Origin: UBA7672 sp963738625
GTDB taxonomy: Bacteria; Pseudomonadota; Alphaproteobacteria; Caulobacterales; Hyphomonadaceae
Direction of reading: 5' to 3'
DNA length: 64,000 bases
Assembly: GCA_963738625.1 (NCBI GenBank)
Contig: CAVTXH010000019.1
Coordinates: 62,001 to 126,000 of the forward strand
Of this stretch, positions 55,662 through 64,000 are shown piece after piece; position 1 is the first letter of the stretch, and each line of letters begins with the position of its first letter. Under the pieces are notes generated by a model. It had not been told where the DNA came from, ran no database searches, and worked only from the letters and a program-made list of their open reading frames with translations. Position numbers and translations under genes: made by a program.

Positions 55662-57206
55662 ATGAGCGACAGTATCTTCCTCGGCGGCGGCGGGCCGGAC
55701 CACAAGGCGGCGCAGAACCTGCTGCTCGTGCGGGCCAACCGGCACGGGCTGGTGGCGGGAGCGACGGGCACCGGAAAAACGGTGACGCTGCAGATCATGG
55801 CCGAGCAGTTTTCAGCGGCCGGCGTGCCGGTTTTCTGCGCGGACGTGAAGGGCGACCTGTCGGGCATATGCATCGCAGGCGATCCGGCGGCGAAAGTCTC
55901 TGAAAAGCTTAACGCACGCGCGGCCGACATCGGCCTGCCGCCGATCACGTTCGGGGCGGCGCCCTGCGTGTTCTGGGACATCTATGGCAAGCGCGGCCAT
56001 CCGATCCGGGCGACGATCTCGGAAATGGGGCCGCAGCTCCTGGCGCGCCTGCTGCAGCTCAACGACACGCAGGAAGGCGTGCTGACCATCGCCTTCCAGT
56101 ATGCCGACGACAACGACCTGCTGCTGCTCGACTTCAAGGACCTCCGCAGCCTGCTGGCGCACATCTCGACCATCTCGGCGGATATCCAGAAGACTTACGG
56201 CAACGTGGCGGCGACGTCCGTGGGCGCGGTGCAGCGCCAGTTGCTGATGCTGGAGCGGGAAGGGGCGGAGACGTTCTTCGGGGAGCCTGCGCTGGAGCTG
56301 TCCGACTTCATGCGCGTGGATGCGCAGGGGCGGGGGATCGTGAACGTTCTCGACGCCACCACGCTGATCAATTCGCCCAAGCTCTATTCAACATTCCTGT
56401 TGTGGCTGCTGGCGGAGCTGTTCGAACAGCTTCCAGAGGTCGGCGATCCCGAGAAGCCCAAGCTGGTGTTCTTCTTCGACGAGGCTCACCTCTTGTTCAA
56501 CGACGCGCCCAAGGCGCTCACCGACAAGATCGAGCAGGTGGTGCGGCTGATCCGGTCCAAAGGCGTCGGCGTCTATTTCGTCACCCAGAACCCGCGCGAC
56601 CTGCCGGAAAGCGTGCTGGCGCAGCTCGGGTGCCGCATCCAGCACGCGCTGCGGGCGTATACCCCGACCGAGCGCAAGGGGGTGAAGGCGGCGGCGCAGA
56701 GCTTCCGCCCCAACCCCGCTATCGACACCGAGCAGGCGATAACCGAGCTGGGCACCGGCGAGGCGCTGGTCTCTTCGCTCGACCTCAAGGGCGCGCCAAC
56801 CATGGTGGAGCGGACGCTGATCCGTCCGCCATCCTCGCGGCTCGGCCCGGCAAGCGATGCCGAACGAGCTGCGGTGCAGGCGCTGAGCCCGGTGGCGGGC
56901 AAGTACGACGCGACGGTTGACCGCGAGTCGGCCTATGAGCTGCTCAGCGGCCGGGAGACGCAGGCGGCGAAAGACGCGGCAGAGCTGGCCAAGCGCGAGA
57001 AGGCCGAAGCCGAAGCCGCGAAGGCGCGGAGGGCGCAGGTCGCGTATAAGCCCGACAATTACGCGCCCAAGACCACGCGGGCGCCGGCGCGGAAATCCAC
57101 CCGCCAGACGCCGACCGAGGCCGCGACCAACACCTTCATGCGCACGGCGTCGCGCGAGCTGACCAAATACGTGCTGCGCGGGCTTTTCGGCGGACGGAAG
57201 CGCTAG
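55662..57206 (+). CDS. HerA-like ATPase, DUF853 family
   Basis: 514 residues from ATG 55662 with GGAGCAGG upstream. Walker A is LVAGATGTGKTVTLQIMAEQF, the block VPVFCADVKGDLSGI follows and Walker B is PKLVFFFDEAHLLFNDAP. KGVGVYFVTQNPRDLPESVLAQLGCRIQHAL completes the ATPase. The C-terminal region is Lys/Ala-rich and ends FGGRKR. DUF853 proteins are soluble relatives of FtsK/HerA DNA pumps of unknown role. No partner nuclease (NurA) is adjacent. Confidence 0.92.
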   Translation: MSDSIFLGGGGPDHKAAQNLLLVRANRHGLVAGATGTGKTVTLQIMAEQFSAAGVPVFCADVKGDLSGICIAGDPAAKVSEKLNARAADIGLPPITFGAAPCVFWDIYGKRGHPIRATISEMGPQLLARLLQLNDTQEGVLTIAFQYADDNDLLLLDFKDLRSLLAHISTISADIQKTYGNVAATSVGAVQRQLLMLEREGAETFFGEPALELSDFMRVDAQGRGIVNVLDATTLINSPKLYSTFLLWLLAELFEQLPEVGDPEKPKLVFFFDEAHLLFNDAPKALTDKIEQVVRLIRSKGVGVYFVTQNPRDLPESVLAQLGCRIQHALRAYTPTERKGVKAAAQSFRPNPAIDTEQAITELGTGEALVSSLDLKGAPTMVERTLIRPPSSRLGPASDAERAAVQALSPVAGKYDATVDRESAYELLSGRETQAAKDAAELAKREKAEAEAAKARRAQVAYKPDNYAPKTTRAPARKSTRQTPTEAATNTFMRTASRELTKYVLRGLFGGRKR

Positions 57207-57211
57207 ACGGC

Positions 57212-57880
57212 ATGTGCGGCAAGTTCACCCAGATGGCGTCGTGGAAGGACGTTGTCGCCTTCTCCCAGCCGCTTGTCGCCATCAAGGAAGATGGACCGGT
57301 CACGGTTTCGACACCGATGCGCATCGCCAAGATAGTGCGGCTTGATGAGGCTGGCCGACGCGAGCTGGTTGCCATGCGCTGGGGGTTCTCGAAGCACGGC
57401 GTAGCTATTTTCAAGCCAGATTTCATGCATGCGCGCGGCGAAACTGTGGATTCCAAGCCCCGGTTCTGCGACGCGTTCGGTGAGCGGCGGGGCATACTGC
57501 TGGTCGAAACATTCAACGAAGGTGAGAAGCTCGAGAGCGGCAAGACCAAACAGTGGGTAGTCCGCCCGAAGGATCGCAAGCCGCTCGCACTAGCCGTGAT
57601 CTGGGAAGAGTGGGAGGGCGAAGGCGGAGCGGAGGAGCTTGCTTTCATCCAGATCACCGTGCCGGCGAATCCGTTGATCTCGAAAGTCACTGATCGAATG
57701 CCTGGCATCCTTCAGCAAGAAGATTGGCCGGTGTGGCTCGGCGAAGTTGATGCGCCACTCTCGCAAGTGAAGTCTCTGCTGCGTACGTTCGACGACGAAG
57801 GCAATTGGGAGCTGCGTGAGCAGAGCGCGGCGAAAGCAGCAAAGGCGCCGCCGCCGAAGACGCAGATGGACCTCTTCTGA
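57212..57880 (+). CDS. SRAP (YedK/HMCES-like) protein with divergent active site
   Basis: 222 residues, 5 bases after the HerA-like gene. SRAP proteins crosslink to abasic sites through Cys2, and this is kept (MCGKF). Other landmarks are AMRWGFSKHG, HARGETVDSKPRF, ILLVETFNEG and KVTDRMPGIL. Compared with YedK, the Asn before ARxET is replaced by His, the aromatic-EW motif by FNEG, and the His before RMP by Asp. It may therefore be a variant branch with altered chemistry. Codon use is less G/C-rich than in the gene before it. Confidence 0.8.
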   Translation: MCGKFTQMASWKDVVAFSQPLVAIKEDGPVTVSTPMRIAKIVRLDEAGRRELVAMRWGFSKHGVAIFKPDFMHARGETVDSKPRFCDAFGERRGILLVETFNEGEKLESGKTKQWVVRPKDRKPLALAVIWEEWEGEGGAEELAFIQITVPANPLISKVTDRMPGILQQEDWPVWLGEVDAPLSQVKSLLRTFDDEGNWELREQSAAKAAKAPPPKTQMDLF

Positions 57881-58074
57881 TCGCATCTCGTCGCGCGACT
57901 TTTTGCGCGAGAAAAAATCTGCAGCCAAGTCGAAAAAAGTTTCGTGCGAGTCTCGCGCGAGCGTTTTTGGAAACTTCGTGTTCAGCTTCTCAGCGCAGTT
58001 TGCATCGCATGAGATCACCTCACGGCTGAGCTGCACCACTCGGTCGCCACGCAACCAGAACTCAGGAGACACAC

Positions 58075-58314
58075 ATGCGCACTACCAAATCGAAGTCGAA
58101 GATGACGAAGAAGCCGGTCGCCAAAAAGGGCGGCAAGAAGTCGGTCGCGGCGAAATCCAAGGTCGCGAAGAAGTCGGCGCCGAAGAAGTCCGCGAAGAAG
58201 CCGGTCCGCAAAGCGGCCTCCGCCAAGCGCCCGCCGGTTGCCCGCAAGAGGGTCGTGAAGAAGGTTGCGCCGAAGCCGATGGTTGTCGCGCCGATGCCGC
58301 CGGCGGCCATGTAA
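58075..58314 (+). CDS. Histone H1-like basic protein
   Basis: 79 residues, of which Lys, Ala and Pro make up most. It has repeated KKSAPKKSAKKP-type motifs and a Pro/Met-rich end (PKPMVVAPMPPAAM). A GGAG site lies 8 bases upstream of ATG 58075. It resembles the C-terminal tail of histone H1 and bacterial Hc1/AlgP-type proteins that bind DNA non-specifically. A small number of Thr/Ser near the N-terminus is the only other feature. A terminator follows. Confidence 0.8.
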   Translation: MRTTKSKSKMTKKPVAKKGGKKSVAAKSKVAKKSAPKKSAKKPVRKAASAKRPPVARKRVVKKVAPKPMVVAPMPPAAM

Positions 58315-58349
58315 ACCGGAAACCCCGGATCCGCTCTGATCAGCTGAAG

Positions 58350-58378
58350 CCGGCGCGCCCAACGGTCGCGCCGGTTTT
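58350..58378 (+). terminator. Intrinsic terminator after the H1-like gene
   Basis: CCGGCGCG (58350-58357) pairs with CGCGCCGG (58367-58374) over 9 bases, then TTTTGCTTTG. Confidence 0.8.
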
Positions 58379-58395
58379 GCTTTGTTTGCGGGCCT

Positions 58396-59937
58396 CTAGG
58401 GCCTTATTTCGAACAGCCACCACAGGCCGGCGGCGGAAACGCCGGCGATCGCGAAGCCGGTGAGCAGCCAGCCCCAGCCTGACGTGCGGCTCATGACCGC
58501 CGGAGCGGGCGGCGGTCCGGCGGCGCGATTGAGGGCGGCGTCCAGCTTCTCAAGAGTCTCGGGCAGGCGGCGCAGGCGCGACAGGGCTTCGCGCGCGGTC
58601 GACAGCGCCAGCTTGCGGATGCCTTCGGGGCCGAACTCGCGGCGCGACCAGCGGTCGACCACCGGCTTGGCGGCTTGCCAGATATTGTGGGCGGGGTCGA
58701 TCGAGCGGGCGACGCCTTCGACCTGGACCATGGTTTTCTGGAGAAGGATCAGTTCGGGGCGGAGGTGCATGCCGAACTGCCGGGTGATGTCGAAGAGCTG
58801 GAGAAGGACGCGCGCCATGGAGACTTCGGTGGCGTCCTTGCCGAAAATCGGCTCGCCGACAGAGCGCAGGGCTTGGGCGAATTCGTCCATCGAGTGGTTA
58901 GCCGGAACGTAGCCGGCCTCGAAGTGGACTTCCGAGACGCGCTTGTAATCGCGCTCGAGGAAGCCCTTCAGAATCTCGGCAAGGAACAGGCGCTCGTCGG
59001 GGCCGATGCGGCCCATGATGCCGAAATCGACCAGAACCAGGCGGCCGTCGGGCGCGAGGATCATGTTTCCTTCGTGCAGGTCGGCGTGGAAGAAGCCGTG
59101 GTCAAGCGCGCTGCTAAGGAAGCCGCGGGTGATGCGGTTGGCGAGGTCGATGCGGTCGGTCGAGCCGATCGCGCCGGGATCGGTGAGCGAGCGGCCCTCG
59201 ATCCATTCGGTGGTGAGGACGCGCTGGCTGGTGCGCTCCCAGTCGACTTTCGGGGCGTAGACATAGTTGTCGAGTGCGGCGATCTCGGCGAATTCGGAAG
59301 CGGCCCCGGCCTCGAAGCGCAGGTCCATCTCGCGCGTGAGGGAGCGGGCCATGGTGTCGATGAAGGCGGCAGGCTCAAGGCGCTGAACTTCCGGAGGCCC
59401 GTGCTTCTGGGCGGAATAGGCGATGCGGCGCATGGCGCGCAGCTCAAGCTCCATCTTCAGCTCGATCCCCGGGCGCAGAATTTTCACGGCTTTGGAGCCG
59501 TTGGGCGTTTCGAGACGGTGGACCTGCGCGACCGAGGCCGCGGCGACCGAATCGCCGAGATTGGCGAACAAGCGGTCGGCATTCTCGCCGAATTCGGCGC
59601 GCAGCGACTTTATCGCCTGCGCTTTCGGGAAGGGCGGCAGCGCGTCCTTGAGGCGGGAGAGGTCGGTTGCGGCCGCGACGCCGATGACGTCGGGCCGCGT
59701 CGCCATGAACTGGCCGAGCTTGATCCAGGCAGGCCCGAGTTTCTCCAACGCTCGGGCGAAGCGCTCGCCTGGGCGGCCGCTGCCGCCGCCGCCGGGAAGG
59801 AGGCGCAAGAAAGAACCGGCGAAGCGCGCAGCCCACGGCATGCGCGAGCGGTAGGCCGCCGGTATGACCACATCGTGCCGGACCATGACGGCGCCGGCGC
59901 GGGCGAGGCGCATGTAGTCGGAAAGAGCGTCGAACAT
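58396..59937 (-). CDS. ubiB: Ubiquinone biosynthesis kinase-like protein UbiB
   Basis: 513 residues. The UbiB hallmarks are in order: KxGQ motif AWIKLGQFMATRPDVIG, the Ala-rich loop VAAASVAQVHRLET, VKILRPG with the ATP-site Lys, HADLHEGNMIL and LVDFGIMGRI. One C-terminal membrane segment (WGWLLTGFAIAGVSAAGLWWLF) anchors it. It is an atypical ATPase/kinase that supports CoQ assembly. It is co-transcribed with ubiE, 3 bases apart. Confidence 0.97.
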   Translation of the reverse strand: MFDALSDYMRLARAGAVMVRHDVVIPAAYRSRMPWAARFAGSFLRLLPGGGGSGRPGERFARALEKLGPAWIKLGQFMATRPDVIGVAAATDLSRLKDALPPFPKAQAIKSLRAEFGENADRLFANLGDSVAAASVAQVHRLETPNGSKAVKILRPGIELKMELELRAMRRIAYSAQKHGPPEVQRLEPAAFIDTMARSLTREMDLRFEAGAASEFAEIAALDNYVYAPKVDWERTSQRVLTTEWIEGRSLTDPGAIGSTDRIDLANRITRGFLSSALDHGFFHADLHEGNMILAPDGRLVLVDFGIMGRIGPDERLFLAEILKGFLERDYKRVSEVHFEAGYVPANHSMDEFAQALRSVGEPIFGKDATEVSMARVLLQLFDITRQFGMHLRPELILLQKTMVQVEGVARSIDPAHNIWQAAKPVVDRWSRREFGPEGIRKLALSTAREALSRLRRLPETLEKLDAALNRAAGPPPAPAVMSRTSGWGWLLTGFAIAGVSAAGLWWLFEIRP

Positions 59938-59940
59938 GGG

Positions 59941-60699
59941 CTACACCGCCCAGCCCGTGTGGAGCGCGGCGACGCCGCCGGAATAGTTGGCGTAAGAGAC
60001 CTGGCCGAAGCCGGCGGCCTTCACCTTGGCGGCGAAGTCCTCCTGATTTGGGAAGCGCCGGATCGACTCGACGAGATACTGATAGCTGGCCCGGTCGCCG
60101 GCGACGAACTCGCCCAACGCCGGGATGACCGCGAAGGAGTACTTGTCGTAGGCGTCCTGCAGGACGCGGTGGCTCATGTGCGAGAATTCGAGGCAGGCGA
60201 AGCGGCCGCCCGGTTTCAGCACGCGGCGGAATTCGTGCAGCGCCTTGTCGATGTCGACCACATTGCGGATGCCGAAGGAGATGGTGAGGGCGTCAGCGCA
60301 GCGGTCCGGGAAGGGCAGCCAGGCTGCATCGCAGGCGACGCGCGGCATGTCCTCGTCGGTCGGCTTGATGCCGGCGACCAGCATCGCCTCATTGATGTCG
60401 GAGACGACCGCAAAGGATTTCGCGTCGCTGTTGCGGCGCTTGGCGACTTCGCGGGCGCGCTTCAGGAAGGCGCGGGCGACATCGCCCGTGCCGCCGGCGA
60501 CATCGATCAGCGTCTCGCCGGGCTGGGGGTTCAGCCACGAGATCATGTTGGCCTTCCACACGCGGTGGACGCCGGCCGACATGAGGTCGTTCATGAGATC
60601 ATAACTGCCGGCGACGGACGCAAAGACGCCTTTGACGCGGCGGGATTTTTCATCCCGGCTGACATCCTCGAACCCGAAGGAGACCTTGTCCTCGTCCAT
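59941..60699 (-). CDS. ubiE: Ubiquinone/menaquinone biosynthesis C-methyltransferase UbiE
   Basis: 252 residues from ATG 60699, preceded by GAAGG; an ATG at 60750, which would share CATG with the mutM start, is possible but adds an atypical leader. Motifs are SFGFEDVSRDEKSRRVKGVFASVAGSYDLMNDLMS, SAM motif LIDVAGGTGDVARAFL, ISFGIRNVVDIDKALHEFRRVLKPGG and YQYLVESIRRFP. It methylates the benzoquinol ring. First gene of the ubiE-ubiB operon. Confidence 0.97.
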   Translation of the reverse strand: MDEDKVSFGFEDVSRDEKSRRVKGVFASVAGSYDLMNDLMSAGVHRVWKANMISWLNPQPGETLIDVAGGTGDVARAFLKRAREVAKRRNSDAKSFAVVSDINEAMLVAGIKPTDEDMPRVACDAAWLPFPDRCADALTISFGIRNVVDIDKALHEFRRVLKPGGRFACLEFSHMSHRVLQDAYDKYSFAVIPALGEFVAGDRASYQYLVESIRRFPNQEDFAAKVKAAGFGQVSYANYSGGVAALHTGWAV

Positions 60700-60748
60700 C
60701 GCCTTCGAAACATAGGCGAAGGACCTAACGAGAGCTATACGCGAGGCC

Positions 60749-61618
60749 ATGCCCGAACTTCCCGAAGTCGAGACCGTTCGTCGCGGACTGGCCCCCGCGA
60801 TGGAGGGAAAGCGGATCCTGCGCGTCGAGACGCGCCGGAAAGACCTGCGTTTCCCTTTCCCCGCGAACTTTAACCAACGGATCGCCGGGGCGAAGCTGAA
60901 GCATATGGGGCGACGTGCGAAATATCTCGTCGGCGAACTTTCGACCGGCGAGGCGCTGATCATGCACCTCGGCATGACAGGACGCTTCACGGTTTCGGGG
61001 CCGAAACCGAAAAGGCCAGATCCGAAAAAACCAGGCAAGTTTCATCTCGAAGCCGGCGAGGGCGAGAAGCACGATCATGTCGTGTTCGAGATGCAGGGCG
61101 GGGCGAAGGTCGTCTTCAACGATGCGCGGCGGTTCGGCTTCATGGACCTCTGGCCGGCGGGCGAGCTTGAAACCTATCCCGGCTTCGACGGCATGGGGCC
61201 GGAGCCGATGTCGAATGCGTTTTCGGGCGCCTATCTCGAAGAGGCGTTCGAGGGGAAGAAGACGCCGGTGAAGGCGGCGCTGCTCGACCAGCGCGTGGTG
61301 GCCGGGATGGGCAATATCTATGTGTCCGAGGCGCTGTTCCGGTCGGGCATCAATCCGAAGAAGCTCGCCGGTGCGATCAGGCGCGACAGGCTCGAGAAGC
61401 TGGCCTTGGAAGTCCGCAAGGTGATCGACGAGGCGATCGAGGCAGGCGGGTCGACCATTTCCGACTTCGAGACGACGACCGGAGAGCTCGGCTATTTCCA
61501 GCACCGCTTCCAGGTCTATGACCGGGCGGGCGATCCGTGCGTGGTCTGCAAAAAGCCGATCAAGCGCATGGTGCAGTCGGGACGCTCGACCTTCTATTGC
61601 TCGAGCTGCCAGCGCTGA
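60749..61618 (+). CDS. mutM: Formamidopyrimidine-DNA glycosylase (Fpg/MutM)
   Basis: 289 residues beginning MPELPEVETVRRGLAP with catalytic Pro1/Glu2. Also seen are LIMHLGMTGRF, VFNDARRFGFMDLW, DQRVVAGMGNIYVSEALFRSGI (the H2TH region) and a complete zinc finger CVVCKKPIKRMVQSGRSTFYCSSCQ. It removes 8-oxoguanine and cleaves the AP site. Divergent from ubiE. The dispersed repeat starts 74 bases after its stop. Confidence 0.97.
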   Translation: MPELPEVETVRRGLAPAMEGKRILRVETRRKDLRFPFPANFNQRIAGAKLKHMGRRAKYLVGELSTGEALIMHLGMTGRFTVSGPKPKRPDPKKPGKFHLEAGEGEKHDHVVFEMQGGAKVVFNDARRFGFMDLWPAGELETYPGFDGMGPEPMSNAFSGAYLEEAFEGKKTPVKAALLDQRVVAGMGNIYVSEALFRSGINPKKLAGAIRRDRLEKLALEVRKVIDEAIEAGGSTISDFETTTGELGYFQHRFQVYDRAGDPCVVCKKPIKRMVQSGRSTFYCSSCQR

Positions 61619-61691
61619 GGCGCCGACGCGGGCGGTCTGGACATTTCAAACATCGGCTTCGCGTCTCACCCCGGACACTCCCACTCTCAGG

Positions 61692-62310
61692 CGCACGCTC
61701 GCGTTCGGACCGGCTTGAGCCGTCCGGGATGCGGTGCGCCTCCTTAAGTGGAGGGCGTGGGGACGCGGGATGCCCCGCGTTGAGTTGGGCGACGCTGGTT
61801 GCCCAGCGCTACCGGTAGTCAAAGAGAAACGCGTCATCCGTCGACGAATGCGTCGACCCCCCTCGATCGTTATTCGCCAGCCCGTGCACAGGGAGTTGTT
61901 TTCGCTCCCCTGGCATGGTCGCCGGCGGCGTGCAGGCCATTGGGCTGTTCATCGTCCCATGGTCCCGGCGACACTCAGCTCTGGCTTCGGGCCAGAAGGC
62001 CCAAGAACCAGAAGGTTCATCTCCCGGCCTTGGCGGCGCTTCACGCCGCGTTCGTCCGGAACTCCTCACGCTCGATCGCATCGCCTTCGCGTCGCTGAAC
62101 AGCGTACGACTGCCCTCCGTGCGGAGGCGATGAAGGGAATTATCGCTCAGCTCGGCAAGTGTAGGATAACTTTCCCGGAGATTTTTCTTCGGGCTCTGAA
62201 TTTGCTGGGAAGATTGTCGGATTGTGTCCCGGATGGTGTCGGACGGCGATGCAAGTCCCGACGCTGTCATACCGGCCGGAAGCGCGTGAGCGCTGAAGAG
62301 CCGGGACCCA
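61692..62310 (+). repeat. Dispersed repeat, copy B (about 619 bp)
   Basis: Same orientation and order as 9007-9624. The block from GTGTAGGATAACTTTCCC to GACGCTGTCAT is identical in both. Indels at the positions matching 9085, 9409, 9434 and 9450 rule out a common protein. The 61619-62445 gap contains only this copy and its palindromic tail. Confidence 0.9.
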
Positions 62311-62379
62311 AGGGTCTGCGAGTCCCGTTGTCGAGGGATGGGTCCCGGCTCTCCGCTGCGCTCCGGCCGGGATGACAGC
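62263..62379. repeat. Palindromic tail of repeat copy B
   Basis: GCTGTCATACCGGCCGGAAG at the left matches the complement of CGGCCGGGATGACAGC at the right, with inner arms GAGCCGGGACCCA and TGGGTCCCGGCTC. This is a nearly perfect REP-like palindrome. The left arm is shared with copy A. Confidence 0.8.
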
Positions 62380-62445
62380 GGGGGGTGTTGCTTCAACAAC
62401 CGGCGATAGCAGGCTGGCGGCTGATACTGAGATCGTCCGCAATTC

Positions 62446-63249
62446 CTAGATGTCGCCAAAGTCGCCGCCGCGGCCCTTGCCGCTGGCGAAGCGCGCGGCG
62501 CCGGCGGTGGACTCCTTGGCGATCACCGGCGCGCCGCGCCGGGCCTCTTGCTTGAGGCCATCGTCGAGATCGCGGCTCCAGCCGGCATAGGCGCTGGCGC
62601 GGTCGGCGCGCAGGCAGGCCTGCGGGAAGCGCGCGATCTCCTTGGCGAGCGCGATGGCGGCGGCGCGGGCTTCACCGGCTTTCACCAGCCGGTTGGCGAG
62701 GCCCCACTGATAGGCTTCGGTCGCATCGACGGCGCGGCCGGTGAGGATCATGTCCATGGCGCGGCCCTGTCCGATGACGCGCGGCAGGCGCAGCGTTCCG
62801 CCATCGATCAACGGCACGCCCCAGCGGCGGCAATAGACGCCGAAGATCGCGGTCTCGGATGCAACGCGCATGTCGGCCATCAGGGCGAGTTCGAGGCCGC
62901 CGGCGACGGCGTGGCCTTCGATGGCGGCGATGAGAGGTTTGGAGAGGGAGATGAAGGGGTCGGGTGAGTCTCGATCAGCAAGGAGCCGGGTCGGGCCCAT
63001 GGGCGCCTGCTGCCGATGTTTCTTGGACGGCGGGCCGGAGGCGGTCGCGACGCGCTTGAGGTCAGCTCCGGCGCAGAAGGCGCCTTCTGCGCCGGTAAGG
63101 ACGGTCGCGAGCACGGTGTCCTCGCGTTCGGCGTCGCAGAAGGCGTCGTAGAGCGCGGCGGCGGTTTCAGGATCGACGGCGTTGCGCGCCTGCGGCCGGT
63201 TGATGGTGATGATGGCGACCGGGCCGTCGCGTTCGGTGATGATGGACAT
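62446..63249 (-). CDS. Enoyl-CoA hydratase/isomerase family protein (crotonase)
   Basis: 267 residues from ATG 63249. VAIITINRPQARNAVD, GAFCAGADLKRVA (first oxyanion Gly-Ala) and KPLIAAIEGHAVAGGLELALMADMRVAS (second oxyanion) are present. The Glu expected in the DGGTLRLPRVIGQGRAMDMILTG region of hydratases is replaced by Gly/Thr, so it may not be a simple hydratase. Substrate unknown; no other fatty-acid gene is adjacent. Confidence 0.88.
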   Translation of the reverse strand: MSIITERDGPVAIITINRPQARNAVDPETAAALYDAFCDAEREDTVLATVLTGAEGAFCAGADLKRVATASGPPSKKHRQQAPMGPTRLLADRDSPDPFISLSKPLIAAIEGHAVAGGLELALMADMRVASETAIFGVYCRRWGVPLIDGGTLRLPRVIGQGRAMDMILTGRAVDATEAYQWGLANRLVKAGEARAAAIALAKEIARFPQACLRADRASAYAGWSRDLDDGLKQEARRGAPVIAKESTAGAARFASGKGRGGDFGDI

Positions 63250-63392
63250 GCAGGCGCCTCCGCTGTTGCGCGAAGCCGATAAGGCGGCAGGGAGGGACGC
63301 GCCGCAAGCCCGAGGCGATTGCCGCAACGACAGTATTCCCTGGTCCGCGGGCCAGACGCAGAGTGCCGCGAACGAAAAACGGGGAGGTGCGC

Positions 63393-63800
63393 ATGTCGAT
63401 CGAACTCTGGTGTCTGTTCGCCGCCATGGTGCTGGCGCTGGCGCACCTGACGGCGGCCTCCTTCACGTTCAAGGCGCAGGTCGGCAATCGCTACACTGTG
63501 GGCGCGCGCGATGAAGACAAGCGGCCGACCGGCGTGGCCGGCCGGCTCGACCGGGCGCAGCGCAACTTCCTCGAGACGTTTGCGGTCGCCGTCGCCGCCA
63601 TCCTCATGGTCGAGCATCTTGGCGCCGAAGGCGACCTCAGCCGCTGGGGCGCGCTGATCTATGTCGGCGGCCGGATGCTGTTCCTGCCGCTCTACGCGAT
63701 CGGCGCTCCCTGGTTGAGGACGTTCAGCTGGAACGCTGCAACTTTGGGCCTGGTGTTGATCATGGCCCAGATCGTGGTCGCCGTGACGAACCCGGCCTAA
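63393..63800 (+). CDS. MAPEG family membrane protein
   Basis: 135 residues from ATG 63393 (GGGGAGG upstream). Four membrane segments; the loop YTVGARDEDKRPTGVAGRLDRAQRNFLETFAVAVA is typical of the bacterial MAPEG group, as is YVGGRMLFLPLYAIG. It is a second family member besides the gene at 20109-20522, with which it shares little sequence. Confidence 0.88.
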   Translation: MSIELWCLFAAMVLALAHLTAASFTFKAQVGNRYTVGARDEDKRPTGVAGRLDRAQRNFLETFAVAVAAILMVEHLGAEGDLSRWGALIYVGGRMLFLPLYAIGAPWLRTFSWNAATLGLVLIMAQIVVAVTNPA

Positions 63801-63864
63801 GCGCGCCGCGGATTTGCCAGCGCGCGCGAACTCCGCGACAATCGCTGGGACTCGGAGGCCCAGC

Positions 63865-64000
63865 GTGTCCAGGCGGTTTCATCATCTCACCTGTGCCGCA
63901 ATCGCCGCAGCGGCGTTTGCAGCTGCGCCAGCGCACGCGGCGGAGTTCCTGAAGGCGATCGATGATGTGCCGCTGATTGCAGGGCTGACCGAGACGGCCG
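63865..64000 (+). CDS. Secreted protein, N-terminal part only (runs off the window)
   Basis: 45 codons from GTG 63865, with GGAGG 6 bases upstream. A signal peptide ends AHAAE, and then EFLKAIDDVPLIAGLTETA begins the mature protein. That opening is common in small alphaproteobacterial periplasmic proteins of unknown function. No more can be said from the visible part. Confidence 0.6.
   Translation, partial: MSRRFHHLTCAAIAAAAFAAAPAHAAEFLKAIDDVPLIAGLTETA

Noticed and set aside
58675..60873. 732-codon open frame on the plus strand over ubiB and ubiE
   Set aside because: Antisense shadow; UbiB and UbiE motifs are unmistakable on the other strand.

Overview
High-GC chromosomal DNA of an alphaproteobacterium, most likely near Caulobacterales/Hyphomonadales. 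The evidence is a CenR-like response regulator, an NtrZ-like periplasmic protein, the large NAD-dependent glutamate dehydrogenase, the YbbN-type thioredoxin and LON/Trm112 genes, a ubiE-ubiB pair divergent from mutM, and coding with strong G/C at third positions. Most of the window is ordinary chromosome: about 65 protein genes, one tRNA-Gly, no rRNA, no CRISPR and no complete insertion sequence.

Layout. 0-8.9 kb holds a truncated lipoprotein gene, a porin, an NtrZ-like protein, a ThiE-like/YggS/YhhN trio with shared 4-bp junctions, an L,D-transpeptidase, a CenR-like regulator, a cysteine-cluster protein, exonuclease III, LolA and a YjbR pair. 9.0-9.7 kb is the first copy of a 0.6-kb dispersed repeat with a palindromic tail. 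9.8-24.9 kb carries a cupin, CspA, FtsK, AmtB (with a possible small RNA upstream on the other strand), a UbiH-type hydroxylase, a DUF1624 membrane protein, the LON-Trm112-DUF971 operon, MAPEG, a two-subunit ThDP enzyme, a YbbN thioredoxin, a prolyl-tRNA deacylase and a DUF6065 protein. 25.05-27.42 kb is a 2.3-kb element inserted in tRNA-Gly, flanked by 51-bp repeats and carrying a DUF4143 ATPase but no integrase.

27.7-36.7 kb is the least familiar part. A tightly coupled four-gene operon (P-loop NTPase, ABC exporter with a degenerate ATPase domain, alpha/beta hydrolase, OprO/P-type porin) lies beside an ECF sigma/anti-sigma pair, a secreted subtilisin gene broken by one missing base in an 18-bp repeat, and a small outer-membrane barrel. 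37-49 kb has a flavin hydroxylase, several lipoproteins, a glycerophosphodiesterase, an AlbA_2/Schlafen-like gene of foreign composition, TypA, a VWA protein, a prokaryotic pentameric ligand-gated channel homologue, TerC and a GNAT. 49-64 kb has the 1612-residue glutamate dehydrogenase, an AI-2E family exporter, a HerA-like ATPase, an SRAP protein with a divergent active site, a histone-H1-like basic protein, ubiE-ubiB, mutM, the second copy of the dispersed repeat, a crotonase, a second MAPEG protein and the start of a secreted protein.

Coordinates and motifs were read by eye. Family names rest on recognised motifs and not on searches, so the weaker ones are marked. The strongest candidates for something undescribed are the 27.7-36.7 kb envelope locus, the dispersed repeat family, and the mini-island in tRNA-Gly.
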